This document shows positions 34,921-43,321 of a DNA stretch of 50,445 nucleotides, piece by piece; position 1 is the first letter of the stretch, and every line of letters begins with the position of its first letter. The notes beneath the pieces are model-generated. The model did not search any database. It saw nothing but the letters and a program-made list of their open reading frames with translations, and had not been told where the DNA came from. Location of the stretch: the NCBI GenBank assembly GCA_018375675.1, contig JAHACW010000010.1, positions 1 to 50,445 on the forward strand, written 5' to 3'. Both the position numbers and the translations under genes were made by a program. The DNA comes from Actinomyces sp. (GTDB taxonomy: Bacteria > Actinomycetota > Actinomycetes > Actinomycetales > Actinomycetaceae).

Positions 34921-35670
34921 CTAGGCGTTTTTATATGTGAGAAAAGTATCGAACGAGTTAAAGCTCTTCAAGTAGTAGCCCTTGCATTCGAACGACCAGC
35001 GCCCGGTCTTGTTGGTCGTCGTATCCGTTCCGGTGACGATGCCGGTGTAGACGTGCTTCTCTCCGTTGGGGGTTACCTCGGGCTGTGCGTAGTTCTCGTT
35101 CGAAACACTGGCGTTCGACCACTTGCTATTGATCTGTTCCTTGCACGAGGCGAGAACTCGTTCCTTCATGTCGCCCTGCCCGCCGTTCCCATTCCCCGGC
35201 GCTGCCCCCTGCGAGGGGTTGGTACCCGCGGGGGGCTGCGAGGGGTTGGTACCCACGGGCGGCTGCGAGGGGTTGGTGCCCGCGGGGGGCTGCATCGGGT
35301 TGGTGCCCGGCGCAGGGGCAGAGGCCTGAGAGGGAACCCCCGGCGTGGTGGGCGAGTTAGCGTCGGAGTCAGAGTCGTCCTTGTTCAGCGCCCAGATTGC
35401 GACGCCGGCAATGATTGCAACGACAAGGATGGCTGCGATGATGCCAACAATGAGGCCCGTCTTCTTCTTCTCCGGTGCTCCGCCGTAGGGGGTGCCCTGG
35501 AACTGACCCTGCGGGTAGAAGCCCTGCTGAGGTTGCTGCCCGAAGCCCTGAGGCTGACCGTAGCCGCCAACGCCGGGTTGCTGGCCGTAACCACCACCGA
35601 ACTGCTGCCCGGTCGGGTACTGGCCGTTGCCAGACATCGGCTGCTGGTTGGGGTTGAAGGGTGTGGACAT
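34921..35670 (-). CDS. Single-pass membrane protein with Gln/Gly-rich N-terminus, cluster member B
   Basis: A 249-residue paralogue of the neighbouring genes: a Gln/Gly/Tyr/Pro-rich N-terminus (1 to ~72, GQQPGVGGYGQPQGFGQQ), a basic stop (EKKK), one transmembrane helix (~73-95, TGLIVGIIAAILVVAIIAG), an extracellular linker of GTNPSQPPx nonapeptides, and a C-terminal domain with the Cys pair (LASCKEQI and WSFECKGYY) and the TGIVTGTD strand shared with member C. Its function is unknown. It is transcribed towards member A with an 88-bp gap and has its own GGGAG site, so the genes may be a loose operon. Confidence 0.75.
   Translation of the reverse strand: MSTPFNPNQQPMSGNGQYPTGQQFGGGYGQQPGVGGYGQPQGFGQQPQQGFYPQGQFQGTPYGGAPEKKKTGLIVGIIAAILVVAIIAGVAIWALNKDDSDSDANSPTTPGVPSQASAPAPGTNPMQPPAGTNPSQPPVGTNPSQPPAGTNPSQGAAPGNGNGGQGDMKERVLASCKEQINSKWSNASVSNENYAQPEVTPNGEKHVYTGIVTGTDTTTNKTGRWSFECKGYYLKSFNSFDTFLTYKNA
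35211..35300 (-). repeat. 27-bp tandem repeat coding GTNPSQPPx linker (member B)
   Basis: Three near-identical 27-bp units (35211-35237, 35238-35264, 35265-35291) and a partial fourth encode the extracellular linker. The same unit occurs in member C at 36041-36142. Confidence 0.85.
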
Positions 35671-35756
35671 AGGGGCTCCCTCGGTCTATCGGAAACTGTC
35701 AGTGCGTGTGCGCTGCAGCGGAGCTATCGTGCTCGACGAGGTGACAGTGCTGTGGT

Positions 35757-36593
35757 TCAGTTATCTTCGGGGATAACGAAAGCGGTGAAACTCTTCGAGC
35801 TGCCGAGGTAGAAGACAGAGCAGGTGAAACGAGTGTTGACGTTCTTCTTCGTGATCTTGTCCGTACCGGTGACTGTACCGGTGTAATCCCACCACTGGGT
35901 ATCACCGTAGGTATCCTGCAGCTCGAGCTTTGCACCAGAGACGCTTGCATTCGCGTAATCTTGGTCGATTTCCTTGTTGCACTCGGCGATGGCCTGCTGT
36001 TCCAAATCGGAGTTAGAGCCGCCACCAGGGGCTGTACCCTGTGAGGGCTTCGTGCCCACGGGCGGCTGCGAGGGGTTGGTACCCACCGGGGGCTGCGAGG
36101 GGTTGGTACCTACGGGCGGCTGCGAGGGGTTCGCACCTGCGGAAGGTGCTGCGGCGCTCGGGGCGCTCTGGGCAGCATCAGTGTCGGAAGAGTCGTCGCC
36201 GGACATGAACCACCAGATGGCGACGCCGGCGGCAATGAGCGCAACCACGACGGCTGCGACGATCCCGATGATGAGGCCCGTCTTTTTCTTTGCCGGCTGC
36301 CCGCCGCCCGGGGCGCCCTGGAACTGGCCCTGAGGGTAGTAGCCCTGCTGCGCCTGCTGACCGTATCCCTGAGACTGGCCGTAGCCCTGAGACTGGCCGT
36401 AGCCCTGAGACTGGCCGTAGCCGCTCGCCACAGGCATCTGCTGGGTGGGCTGCTGCCCGTAGCCGCCCATGGCGGGCATCTGCTGGGTGGGCTGCTGCCC
36501 AAAGTCACCCTGCGGGTATCCGCCCTGCTGGGGGTACCCACCCTGCTGGGGCTGGAAGGGCTGCTGATTCTCGGGAGAATAGGGCGTGCTCAT
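35757..36593 (-). CDS. Single-pass membrane protein with Gln/Gly/Tyr-rich N-terminus, cluster member C
   Basis: A 278-residue paralogue and the longest of the three. The N-terminal ~100 residues are prion-like in composition: PTQQMP repeats and three or more copies of GYGQSQ. A basic AKKK precedes one transmembrane helix (~105-130, TGLIIGIVAAVVVALIAAG). Outside are four GTNPSQPPV-type nonapeptides and the Cys-pair domain (IAECNKEI and TRFTCSVFY) with TGTVTGTD as in member B. There is no signal peptide, Cys lipobox or enzyme motif. It is divergent from the ATP-grasp gene with a 71-bp gap that must hold both promoters. Function unknown; a role at the envelope is inferred from topology. Confidence 0.75.
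   Translation of the reverse strand: MSTPYSPENQQPFQPQQGGYPQQGGYPQGDFGQQPTQQMPAMGGYGQQPTQQMPVASGYGQSQGYGQSQGYGQSQGYGQQAQQGYYPQGQFQGAPGGGQPAKKKTGLIIGIVAAVVVALIAAGVAIWWFMSGDDSSDTDAAQSAPSAAAPSAGANPSQPPVGTNPSQPPVGTNPSQPPVGTKPSQGTAPGGGSNSDLEQQAIAECNKEIDQDYANASVSGAKLELQDTYGDTQWWDYTGTVTGTDKITKKNVNTRFTCSVFYLGSSKSFTAFVIPEDN
36041..36142 (-). repeat. 27-bp tandem repeat coding the linker (member C)
   Basis: About four 27-bp units (36041-36067, 36068-36094, 36095-36121 and a partial one) matching the repeat in member B at 35211-35300. Confidence 0.85.
36371..36423 (-). repeat. 18-bp tandem repeat coding GYGQSQ (member C)
   Basis: Three 18-bp units (36371-36388, 36389-36406, 36407-36423) encode the Gln/Tyr/Gly hexapeptide repeats of the cytoplasmic tail. 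The last unit is imperfect. Confidence 0.85.
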
Positions 36594-36664
36594 AATGTAC
36601 TTCCGTGTTGGTGAGAGAGGTCTCAGGGAACGTTCTGTATCCTACCAGGCGCTAGGCTTGTGGC

Positions 36665-37942
36665 ATGACGATCGACTATCTGACTCAGACGCGACCGCTG
36701 ATGCCCCGCGAAGACATCCTGCCCGTCATTATCGGAGGCGACTTCGGAGTGTACGGAATTGGGCGTTGTTTCAACGAAGCGTTCGGTTGTCGGTGCATCT
36801 GTGTGGGATCGCAGCCGACCGAGTCGATCACACGTTCACACTTTTTTGATGTCCGCCACGTGGGCGCTCATGCCAGTGACGCACAGCTCCTGGACATCCT
36901 CATGACCATTGCTGGTGAGCATCCGGATAAGAAGCTGATCCTGATGGCCAACCACGACATCTTCTCGGCGTTCGTTGCTCGGAACATGGAGACGCTCTCG
37001 CGCCACTACGCGCTGCCGTTCCCCACCGAGGAAGTCATGGATCGACTCACCGACAAGGCGGAGTTTGCTCGTGCGTGCGAGCGTGCAGGCATTGCCACGC
37101 CGGGTACTGTCGAGGTCGATTTCTCCGGCGTGGAGGACGAGGCCTGGGCTGCTCCTGAGATTCCCTTCAGTTTCCCGGTTGTTGCTAAGTCCGCGAAGGG
37201 CGAGCCCTACGACGTGCTCGAGTTCGAGGGCAAGCGCAAGATCTGGTTCATCGACACGGCCGAGGAACTCACTCAACTGTGGGGGACCCTGAAGGCCGCG
37301 GGCTTCCGCGATACCTTCCTGGTGCAGGAGTTGATTCCCGGCGATAACACTGCGATGCGCTCGATCACGGCGTACGTGGACTCGCGCGGAGAGGTGACCC
37401 TGATCGGGTCGGCGCGCGTCCTCCTCGAAGACCACGCGCCCACGATGATCGGCAACCCCGTCGCCATGATCACCGAGGACTTCCCGGCGCTGTGGCGCGA
37501 CGCCTGCGCCCTCCTGACCGAGAACGGCTACCGCGGTTTCGCAAACTTCGACGTGAAGATCGATCCCCGGGACGGGCGAGCCCTCTTCTTTGAGGTGAAC
37601 CCGCGCATCGGCCGCAACAACTGGTACATGGCCGCCGCCGGTGCGAACCCGATGATCCCGATGGTCGAGGACCTTATCGACGGCAAGGCCTGCGAGCAGA
37701 CCCAGGCGACTGACGAGATTCTCTACACCCTCGTCCCGGACTCCCTTCTGCTGCACTACATCACTGATGAGTCTCTGCGCGCGCGTGTCAAGCGCATCAT
37801 CCGTGAAGGCCGGCGATTCGATCTGCTCCTCAATCCGACGGAGAAGGATCTGCGACGTAACCTCACCGTCTGGCTCCAAAAGCAGAACCACCGACGTAAG
37901 TTCGCGCGCTACTATCCGGAACCTACTGAGACGTCCTACTGA
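36665..37942 (+). CDS. ATP-grasp carboxylate-amine ligase (D-aspartate-ligase-like)
   Basis: A 425-residue ATP-grasp enzyme. The N-terminal pre-ATP domain starts PVIIGGDFGVYGIGR. The ATP-grasp core shows PVVAKSAKGEPYD (ATP lysine), FLVQELIPGDNT (hinge) and FFEVNPRIGRNNWY (metal Glu and Asn). Such ligases form amide bonds via an acyl-phosphate. Enterococcal D-aspartate ligase, which builds the peptidoglycan side bridge, is in this group, and the FemAB-type transferase that follows at 38045 supports a cell-wall role. The actual amino acid is not predicted. Start ATG 36665; a weak ribosome-binding site only. Confidence 0.8.
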   Translation: MTIDYLTQTRPLMPREDILPVIIGGDFGVYGIGRCFNEAFGCRCICVGSQPTESITRSHFFDVRHVGAHASDAQLLDILMTIAGEHPDKKLILMANHDIFSAFVARNMETLSRHYALPFPTEEVMDRLTDKAEFARACERAGIATPGTVEVDFSGVEDEAWAAPEIPFSFPVVAKSAKGEPYDVLEFEGKRKIWFIDTAEELTQLWGTLKAAGFRDTFLVQELIPGDNTAMRSITAYVDSRGEVTLIGSARVLLEDHAPTMIGNPVAMITEDFPALWRDACALLTENGYRGFANFDVKIDPRDGRALFFEVNPRIGRNNWYMAAAGANPMIPMVEDLIDGKACEQTQATDEILYTLVPDSLLLHYITDESLRARVKRIIREGRRFDLLLNPTEKDLRRNLTVWLQKQNHRRKFARYYPEPTETSY

Positions 37943-37948
37943 CGTCAC

Positions 37949-37993
37949 GCCCCTTCCCTGCCCGGCTCCGGCCTCGTCGGTGGGGGAGGGGGC
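37949..37993 (+). terminator. Putative hairpin after the ATP-grasp gene
   Basis: A 10-bp G/C stem (GCCCCTTCCC at 37949-37958 with 37984-37993, one G-T pair) and a 25-nt loop begin 6 bp after the stop codon. No T-run follows. TAGACT at 37999-38004 could be the -10 box of the next gene, so each gene may have its own promoter. Confidence 0.45.
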
Positions 37994-38044
37994 CCTGATA
38001 GACTGACCCCTACGCGACCGATAATTCCGACTAACGAGGACACC

Positions 38045-39070
38045 ATGACGACAACCGCACTCGTGCCCATTTCTCAGGAAGACAAGATCGCCGCGGTCTC
38101 TGGCTTCCAGGACCGCTCCCTGCCCATCGAACAGACGTGCGTGTGGGAGGCGTTCGAGGAATCCCAGGGCCACGGAGTGTGGGGACGCTACGCCTGGTGC
38201 GAGGACGATTCCAAGATCGCCTTCATTACCCTCTACAAGTACTCGGTGCGCGGCGTCCACTACCTGTGGGCGAAGTGGGGACCCGCGTGGGTAAAGGAAG
38301 CCTCCCCGGAGCGCGAAGCCGCTCTGCGAGCGGACCTCGTGCGCGAGATTAAGGCGAAGGACAAGACCGTCGCCTTCGTGCGCCTGCACGCCATCTACCA
38401 GCACCCCGACCTGTGCATGCCGCTGCAGACGATCTCCTACGATCGCACCGTCGTCATTGACACCTCCGGCAAGACCGAAGACGCGATCCTCGCCGCCATG
38501 CCCAAGGCCGGCAAGCGCTCGATCCGCTCCGGCCTGAAGAAGGGAAAGGCCGAGGGCGTCACCTTCCATGAGGACACCGCCAACGCCGAGGCTGTCATCG
38601 ACGAGTACTACGCCGTCATGGAGGAGACCGCCAAGCGTGACGGCTTCCGTCCCCACCCCAAGGAGTACTACCTCAGCCTGCTCAAGACTCTGGGCCCGCA
38701 GCACGCTCGCATCTTCTCGATGCGCGACGCCGACGGCAACATCCTGTGCTGGGACTTCTGCCTCGTCGAGGGAATCCGCGCGCAGGCCGAATACGGCGCC
38801 TCCACCGAGGCCGGTCGTCGCCTGCGCCAGCCCCCGGTCCTGGACTTCCTGGCTGCTGAATTCCTGGCCCGCGACGGTGTGCGCGAATTCGACCTCATGG
38901 GTGCGCACTCGCCGCGTTGCCCCGATCTGTACAGCGTCGGCAAGTACAAGAGTGCCTTCGCCTCGCACTTCACAGACGTGCCCGGCGGCTGGGACATGCC
39001 CATCAAGAAGGCCACCTACCGCGCCCTGACCGCCGCGAAGGCCGTGAAGGACTGGCGCGCCCGCTCCTGA
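38045..39070 (+). CDS. FemAB-type peptidoglycan bridge aminoacyltransferase
   Basis: A 341-residue protein of the FemXAB/GNAT-like fold. Family marks are the N-terminal PIEQTCVWEAFEESQGHGVWG, VHYLWAKWGPAW, the region KAGKRSIRSGLKKGKAEGV, the FRPHPKEYYLSLLKTLGP block and DLMGAHSP...LYSVGKYKSAF near the end. FemAB proteins transfer amino acids from aminoacyl-tRNA to the lipid II or UDP-MurNAc stem peptide. It has no membrane segment. It follows the ATP-grasp ligase by about 100 bp. With two bridge enzymes side by side, a branched bridge with a tRNA-dependent and a tRNA-independent step is plausible. Confidence 0.82.
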   Translation: MTTTALVPISQEDKIAAVSGFQDRSLPIEQTCVWEAFEESQGHGVWGRYAWCEDDSKIAFITLYKYSVRGVHYLWAKWGPAWVKEASPEREAALRADLVREIKAKDKTVAFVRLHAIYQHPDLCMPLQTISYDRTVVIDTSGKTEDAILAAMPKAGKRSIRSGLKKGKAEGVTFHEDTANAEAVIDEYYAVMEETAKRDGFRPHPKEYYLSLLKTLGPQHARIFSMRDADGNILCWDFCLVEGIRAQAEYGASTEAGRRLRQPPVLDFLAAEFLARDGVREFDLMGAHSPRCPDLYSVGKYKSAFASHFTDVPGGWDMPIKKATYRALTAAKAVKDWRARS

Positions 39071-39089
39071 AGCGGACCCGCCACGGGGC

Positions 39090-39095
39090 TAGAAT
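39090..39095 (+). promoter_or_regulatory. -10 box of the thrS-PIM operon
   Basis: TAGAAT lies about 47 bp before the thrS GTG; AGGAG (39133-39137) precedes the start. The leader is too short for a T-box riboswitch. No good -35 is visible. Confidence 0.4.
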
Positions 39096-39142
39096 TCAAT
39101 TCGCAACACAATCTCGCGTATCTAACAAAACTAGGAGACACA

Positions 39143-41176
39143 GTGCCCGATATCTCGCTCGTCATTGACGGACACGAACAGACCGTACCGGCGGGGACCA
39201 CGGGCACGACGTGGTTCGAGAAGTCGCGCGATGTCGTCGCCATCAAGGTTGACGGCACGCCGCGCGACCTCGAGACGCCTTTTGAAGAGGGAACAACCGT
39301 CGAGGCCATCACCTTGGCCAGCGAGGACGGCCTGAACATCCTGCGCCACAGCGCCACGCACGTGCTCGCGCAGGCCGTCCAGGATGTGTTCCCCGACGTG
39401 AACCTCGGCATCGGCCCCTTCATCACCGACGGTTTCTACTACGACTTCGGCAACATCGACGCGGTGACCCCCGAGCTGCTGCGCGACCTCGAGAAGCGCA
39501 TGAAGCGCATCATCAAGGAAGGCCAGCGCTTCGTGCGCCGCGAGATCTCCGAGGACGAGGCTGTGATTGAGCTGGCTGATCAGCCTTACAAGCTCGAGCT
39601 CGTCACCACGAAGGGCAAGGGCGCCGAGGGCGCGTCCGTCGAAGTCGGCGGCGCGACGCTCACCATGTACGACAACGTGCGCCGCGACGGCTCGGTGGCC
39701 TGGAAGGACCTGTGCCGCGGCCCGCACCTGCCCTCTACCAAGCTCATCGGCAACGGCTTCGCGCTGACCAAGGCGTCGGCCGCCTACTGGAAGGGCGACC
39801 AGTCCAACGATCAGCTCCAGCGCATCTACGGCACCGCCTGGGCCTCCAAGGAAGACCTCGTCGCCTACCAGGAGCGCATCAAGGAGGCCGAGCGCCGCGA
39901 CCACCGTCGCCTCGGCGCCGAGCTGGACCTGTACTCCTTCCCCGAGGAGATCGGCCCCGGCCTCGTTGTCTTCCATCCCAAGGGTGGCATCCTGCGCCAC
40001 GAGATCGAGTCCTACGTGACCGACCGACACAAGTTGGCCGGCTTCGACTTCGTGCACACCCCCGAGATCTCCAAGGGTGGACTCTTCCACACGTCGGGTC
40101 ACCTGCCCTACTACGCGGACACGATGTTCCCGCCCATGCTCGTCGATGAAGAGCGCGACGAGGACGGCAACGTCACCAAGGCAGGCCAGGAGTACTACCT
40201 CAAGGCCATGAACTGCCCGATGCATAACCTGATCTTCCGCTCGCGCGGCCGCTCCTACCGCGAGCTGCCGCTGCGCTTCTACGAGCTGGGCCACGACTAC
40301 CGCTACGAGAAGAGCGGCGTCGTCCACGGCCTGACCCGCATGCGCGGCTTCACGCAGGACGACTCGCACACCTACTGCACGCCTGAGCAGGCCTCGGAAG
40401 AGATCCGCACGCAGATCGAGTTCTTCCTGTCGATTCTCTCGGCTTTCGGCCTCAAGGACTTCTACCTCGAACTGTCCACGCGTGACGAGGACGGCAAGAA
40501 GAAGGACAAGTTCATCGGTTCTGACGAGGACTGGGCGGCCGCAACGAAGGCCCTCGAGGACGCCTGCGCGGCGACCGGCCTCGACCTCGTTCCGGATCCG
40601 GGCGGCGCCGCCTTCTACGGCCCCAAGGTCTCCGTGCAGGTCAAGGACGCGATCGGTCGCACCTGGCAGATGTCGACGATCCAGTACGACTTCAACCAGC
40701 CTGACCGCTTCGACCTGGAGTACACGGCAGCCGACGGTAGCCGTCAGCGCCCCGTCATGATCCACTCCGCCAAGCTGGGCTCCGTTGAGCGCTTCATCGG
40801 TGTGCTCACCGAGCACTACGCAGGTGCGTTCCCGGCGTGGCTCTCGCCTGTCCAGGTCCGACTCATTCCCGTCGCCGAGGCTTTCGACGGCTACGTCAAG
40901 GACGTTGCCGCCAAGCTGCGCGAGCGCGGCGTGCGCGTCGAGACCGACCTGTCGGACGACCGCTTCGGCAAGAAGATTCGCAACGCCTCCAAGGACAAGA
41001 TCCCCTTTACGCTCATCGCCGGTGGTGAGGACGTCGAGGCCGGAGCGGTGTCCTTCCGTCTGCGTGACGGCTCGCAGCACAACGGCGTCGCCGTTGATCG
41101 CGCGGTCGAGCTGATCGTGTCGCACATCGCGCAGCGCAACAACGCCGACCAGATCGACGGCCTCGACGAGGCGTGA
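39143..41176 (+). CDS. thrS: Threonyl-tRNA synthetase
   Basis: A 677-residue class II synthetase that charges tRNA-Thr. The order is an N-terminal TGS domain (residues 1 to ~62), the editing SAD domain ([11 protein letters not shown], with Asp-Phe-Gly and Cys-Arg-Gly-Pro-His motifs), the catalytic core with motif 2 ([17 protein letters not shown]) and zinc ligands including Cys of MNCPMH, and an anticodon-binding domain ([14 protein letters not shown]). Length is normal. GTG start with AGGAG. It heads the PIM operon, as in mycobacteria (thrS-HIT-pgsA-acyltransferase-pimA). Confidence 0.95.
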   Translation: MPDISLVIDGHEQTVPAGTTGTTWFEKSRDVVAIKVDGTPRDLETPFEEGTTVEAITLASEDGLNILRHSATHVLAQAVQDVFPDVNLGIGPFITDGFYYDFGNIDAVTPELLRDLEKRMKRIIKEGQRFVRREISEDEAVIELADQPYKLELVTTKGKGAEGASVEVGGATLTMYDNVRRDGSVAWKDLCRGPHLPSTKLIGNGFALTKASAAYWKGDQSNDQLQRIYGTAWASKEDLVAYQERIKEAERRDHRRLGAELDLYSFPEEIGPGLVVFHPKGGILRHEIESYVTDRHKLAGFDFVHTPEISKGGLFHTSGHLPYYADTMFPPMLVDEERDEDGNVTKAGQEYYLKAMNCPMHNLIFRSRGRSYRELPLRFYELGHDYRYEKSGVVHGLTRMRGFTQDDSHTYCTPEQASEEIRTQIEFFLSILSAFGLKDFYLELSTRDEDGKKKDKFIGSDEDWAAATKALEDACAATGLDLVPDPGGAAFYGPKVSVQVKDAIGRTWQMSTIQYDFNQPDRFDLEYTAADGSRQRPVMIHSAKLGSVERFIGVLTEHYAGAFPAWLSPVQVRLIPVAEAFDGYVKDVAAKLRERGVRVETDLSDDRFGKKIRNASKDKIPFTLIAGGEDVEAGAVSFRLRDGSQHNGVAVDRAVELIVSHIAQRNNADQIDGLDEA

Positions 41177-41772
41177 GCGACATGATCGACGTAGGTGCCG
41201 ACTCGATCGGTACCCCGAACGGCCCGTTGCCGACCGAGGACGCCCGCTCGCTGGCGGGCGTCCCGGACGGCTTCGGTCGTTTCTGGACCCCCTACCGCAT
41301 GGCCTATATCCGCGGCGAAGGTAAGCCCGCCGATGCCTCGGACGTTGGGTGCCCGTTCTGCACGGCGCCCGGTAAGGACGACCAGACGGGACTGATCGTC
41401 TACCGCGGCGACACCTGCTTCGTGCTCATGAACCTGTTCCCCTATAACTCGGGGCACCTGCTCGTGTGCCCGTATCGTCACGTCTCCGACTACACGGAGC
41501 TCACTGACGAGGAACGCGTAGAGCTGGGCAACCTGACGGCGACCGCCATGCGCGTCACCCGCGAGGTCGCCTCTCCCGCGGGTTTCAACCTGGGTATGAA
41601 CCAGGGTGAGGTGGCCGGCGCCGGTATTGCCGCTCACCTGCACCAGCACGTCGTTCCACGCTGGCTGGGGGACGCGAACTTCCTGCCGATTGTTGCGCAG
41701 ACGAAGGCCGTTCCTGAGCTCCTGGAGGACGCTCGCGCGCGGCTGGCCGCCGCCTGGCCGAAGGAGGACTAA
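41173..41772 (+). CDS. HIT-family hydrolase/phosphorylase (AP4A-type)
   Basis: A 199-residue histidine-triad protein with [10 protein letters not shown] (H-x-H-x-H-x-x). CPFC near residue 58 and [17 protein letters not shown] are typical of the actinobacterial AP4A phosphorylase group (Rv2613c type), which cleaves diadenosine polyphosphates. The GTG start overlaps the thrS stop; ATG at 41182 is a possible alternative. The stop overlaps the pgsA start (TAATG). The linkage to thrS makes sense because synthetases produce AP4A as a side product. Confidence 0.85.
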   Translation: MSDMIDVGADSIGTPNGPLPTEDARSLAGVPDGFGRFWTPYRMAYIRGEGKPADASDVGCPFCTAPGKDDQTGLIVYRGDTCFVLMNLFPYNSGHLLVCPYRHVSDYTELTDEERVELGNLTATAMRVTREVASPAGFNLGMNQGEVAGAGIAAHLHQHVVPRWLGDANFLPIVAQTKAVPELLEDARARLAAAWPKED

Positions 41773-42398
41773 TGCTCGGAAACCACGGACGTTCTATTAC
41801 GAAGGCAATCTTTACGCCTCTCGCTCGGGTTCTCGCACGCGCCGGTGTCACTCCCAATATGGTGACGGTCGCGGGTACCGTCGCGACGGTCGCGATCGCG
41901 GTCATCTGCATTCCCCAGGGATGGATCTGGCAGGGTGGTATCGCCCTGGCCGTCGTGATGTTCGGCGACTCCGTGGACGGTACGCTCGCGCGGATGACGA
42001 CGGGCGGCACGCGTTTTGGAGCATTCCTCGATTCGACGCTTGACCGTCTGGGCGACGGAGCCGTCTTTGGCTCCCTCACCGCCTACGCGGTCTTCCAGAT
42101 GGACGACTCGTTCGTGCGCACCTGGGCGATCATTGCCGGCATCTGCTCGATTGTCGGTGCGGCCGCCGTTCCCTACGCGCGCGCCCGCGCGGAATCCGTC
42201 GGCGTTGTGGCCAAGCTGGGTATCGCTGAGCGCACCGACCGACTCATCATCGGCATGGGTACGGCGATCCTCATGAGCCTCGGTCTGCCCGAGTGGGTGT
42301 TTGCGGCTGGCCTGACCTGGGTGGCGTTCGCATCCTTCGTGACCGTCTGCCAGCGTATCTGGTTTACCGCCCGTCACATCGACGAGGGAACGCCGTGA
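41772..42398 (+). CDS. Phosphatidylinositol phosphate synthase (PgsA/PIPS)
   Basis: A 208-residue CDP-alcohol phosphatidyltransferase with about six membrane helices. The complete signature DxxDGxxAR-x8-Gxxx-D-xxx-D is present: Asp66, Asp69, Gly70, Ala73, Arg74, Gly83, Asp87, Asp91. The enzyme couples CDP-diacylglycerol with inositol 1-phosphate to make phosphatidylinositol phosphate, the PIM precursor. The position between HIT and the acyltransferase identifies the actinobacterial PIM locus. Mg-dependent and membrane-embedded. Confidence 0.9.
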   Translation: MLGNHGRSITKAIFTPLARVLARAGVTPNMVTVAGTVATVAIAVICIPQGWIWQGGIALAVVMFGDSVDGTLARMTTGGTRFGAFLDSTLDRLGDGAVFGSLTAYAVFQMDDSFVRTWAIIAGICSIVGAAAVPYARARAESVGVVAKLGIAERTDRLIIGMGTAILMSLGLPEWVFAAGLTWVAFASFVTVCQRIWFTARHIDEGTP

Positions 42399-43321
42399 GT
42401 TTTTCGCCCCTGTCGCTCGCTTTCGCCGTTGCTCCTCGCCTCCCGCTGCGCGTCGTCATGCGCATGGCGGACACTGGCGCCTCGATTGCGGCCAGGCGCG
42501 GGGGTGCCATGATTGATCGGCTGCGCGCCAACATGGCGCGTTTGACCGGAACGGAGCCGTCCGCCCACGAGGTGCGCGATGCGGTTCGGTCGCACATCCG
42601 CAACTACGCCGAGCAGCTAATGCTCGGGTCGCGTCGCGGTGCGCCGTTGCTCGAGGGAGTCTCCTTCGAGGGGTTCGAGGCCTTGGTCGCGGCCAGCGAA
42701 GATGGCCCGGTAGTCCTCGCCCTCGGACATTCCGGCAGCTGGGATCGCGCCGGCGCGTGGGTGTGTGCACACGGCCGGGGCATCGTGACTGTCGCGGAGA
42801 AGGTGGAGCCTCCCGCGCTGTTTGAGCGTTTCGTGTCGTTGCGCGAAGGCCTCGGCATGGAGATCATCGGCGTCGCGAAGGGCGAGTCGGTCTTTTCCAC
42901 CCTCATCGAGCGCGTGCGCGGCCGCAGCGTCATCGTCCCGCTTCTTGCAGACCGGGATATTTCGGGTTCGGGCATCGAGGTCGACCTCGGTACGCGGCGT
43001 GCACTCGTCGCCGCGGGTCCGGCTGCGCTCGCGACCAAGCTGGAGCGTCCGCTCTTCGCCGCCTGCATCACCTACGAGAACGAGACTCCGACCGGGGCCG
43101 ATGTACGCGTGCGATGCGTTGGCCCTATCGAAGCCGGTGAGCGCGAGCGGCCGGGCATGAACCGCGTCGAGGCCCTCACGCAGGCATGGGTGGATGAGTT
43201 TGCCTCCATGATGGCGTCGAAGGCCCAGGACTGGCACATGATGCAGCGCGTGTATGTGGAGGATCTTGACCCCGAGCGCCTGGCGCGCGCGAGGGCCGAG
43301 CACGAGAGGAAGAATCGATGA
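42395..43321 (+). CDS. Phosphatidylinositol mannoside acyltransferase
   Basis: A 308-residue protein of the lipid A biosynthesis acyltransferase (LpxL/HtrB) family, as in PatA-type Rv2611c. The catalytic HxxxxD motif is His112-Ser-Gly-Ser-Trp-Asp117. The IGxAKGES and ADRDISGSGIEV blocks complete the family pattern. It acylates the mannose of PIM1/PIM2 at the inner membrane face. It starts GTG on the pgsA stop codon and ends on the pimA start (ATGA), so coupling is tight. Confidence 0.88.
   Translation: MSFSPLSLAFAVAPRLPLRVVMRMADTGASIAARRGGAMIDRLRANMARLTGTEPSAHEVRDAVRSHIRNYAEQLMLGSRRGAPLLEGVSFEGFEALVAASEDGPVVLALGHSGSWDRAGAWVCAHGRGIVTVAEKVEPPALFERFVSLREGLGMEIIGVAKGESVFSTLIERVRGRSVIVPLLADRDISGSGIEVDLGTRRALVAAGPAALATKLERPLFAACITYENETPTGADVRVRCVGPIEAGERERPGMNRVEALTQAWVDEFASMMASKAQDWHMMQRVYVEDLDPERLARARAEHERKNR

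Noticed and set aside
36836..38968. 710-codon antisense frame over the ATP-grasp and FemAB genes
   Set aside because: Crosses two clear genes on the other strand and has no start signal.
39071..39142. T-box riboswitch upstream of thrS
   Set aside because: The leader is only about 70 bp and has no T-box or specifier-loop-like structure.
39131..41125. 664-codon antisense frame over thrS
   Set aside because: thrS is unambiguous on the plus strand; high-GC codon bias keeps the antisense frame open.
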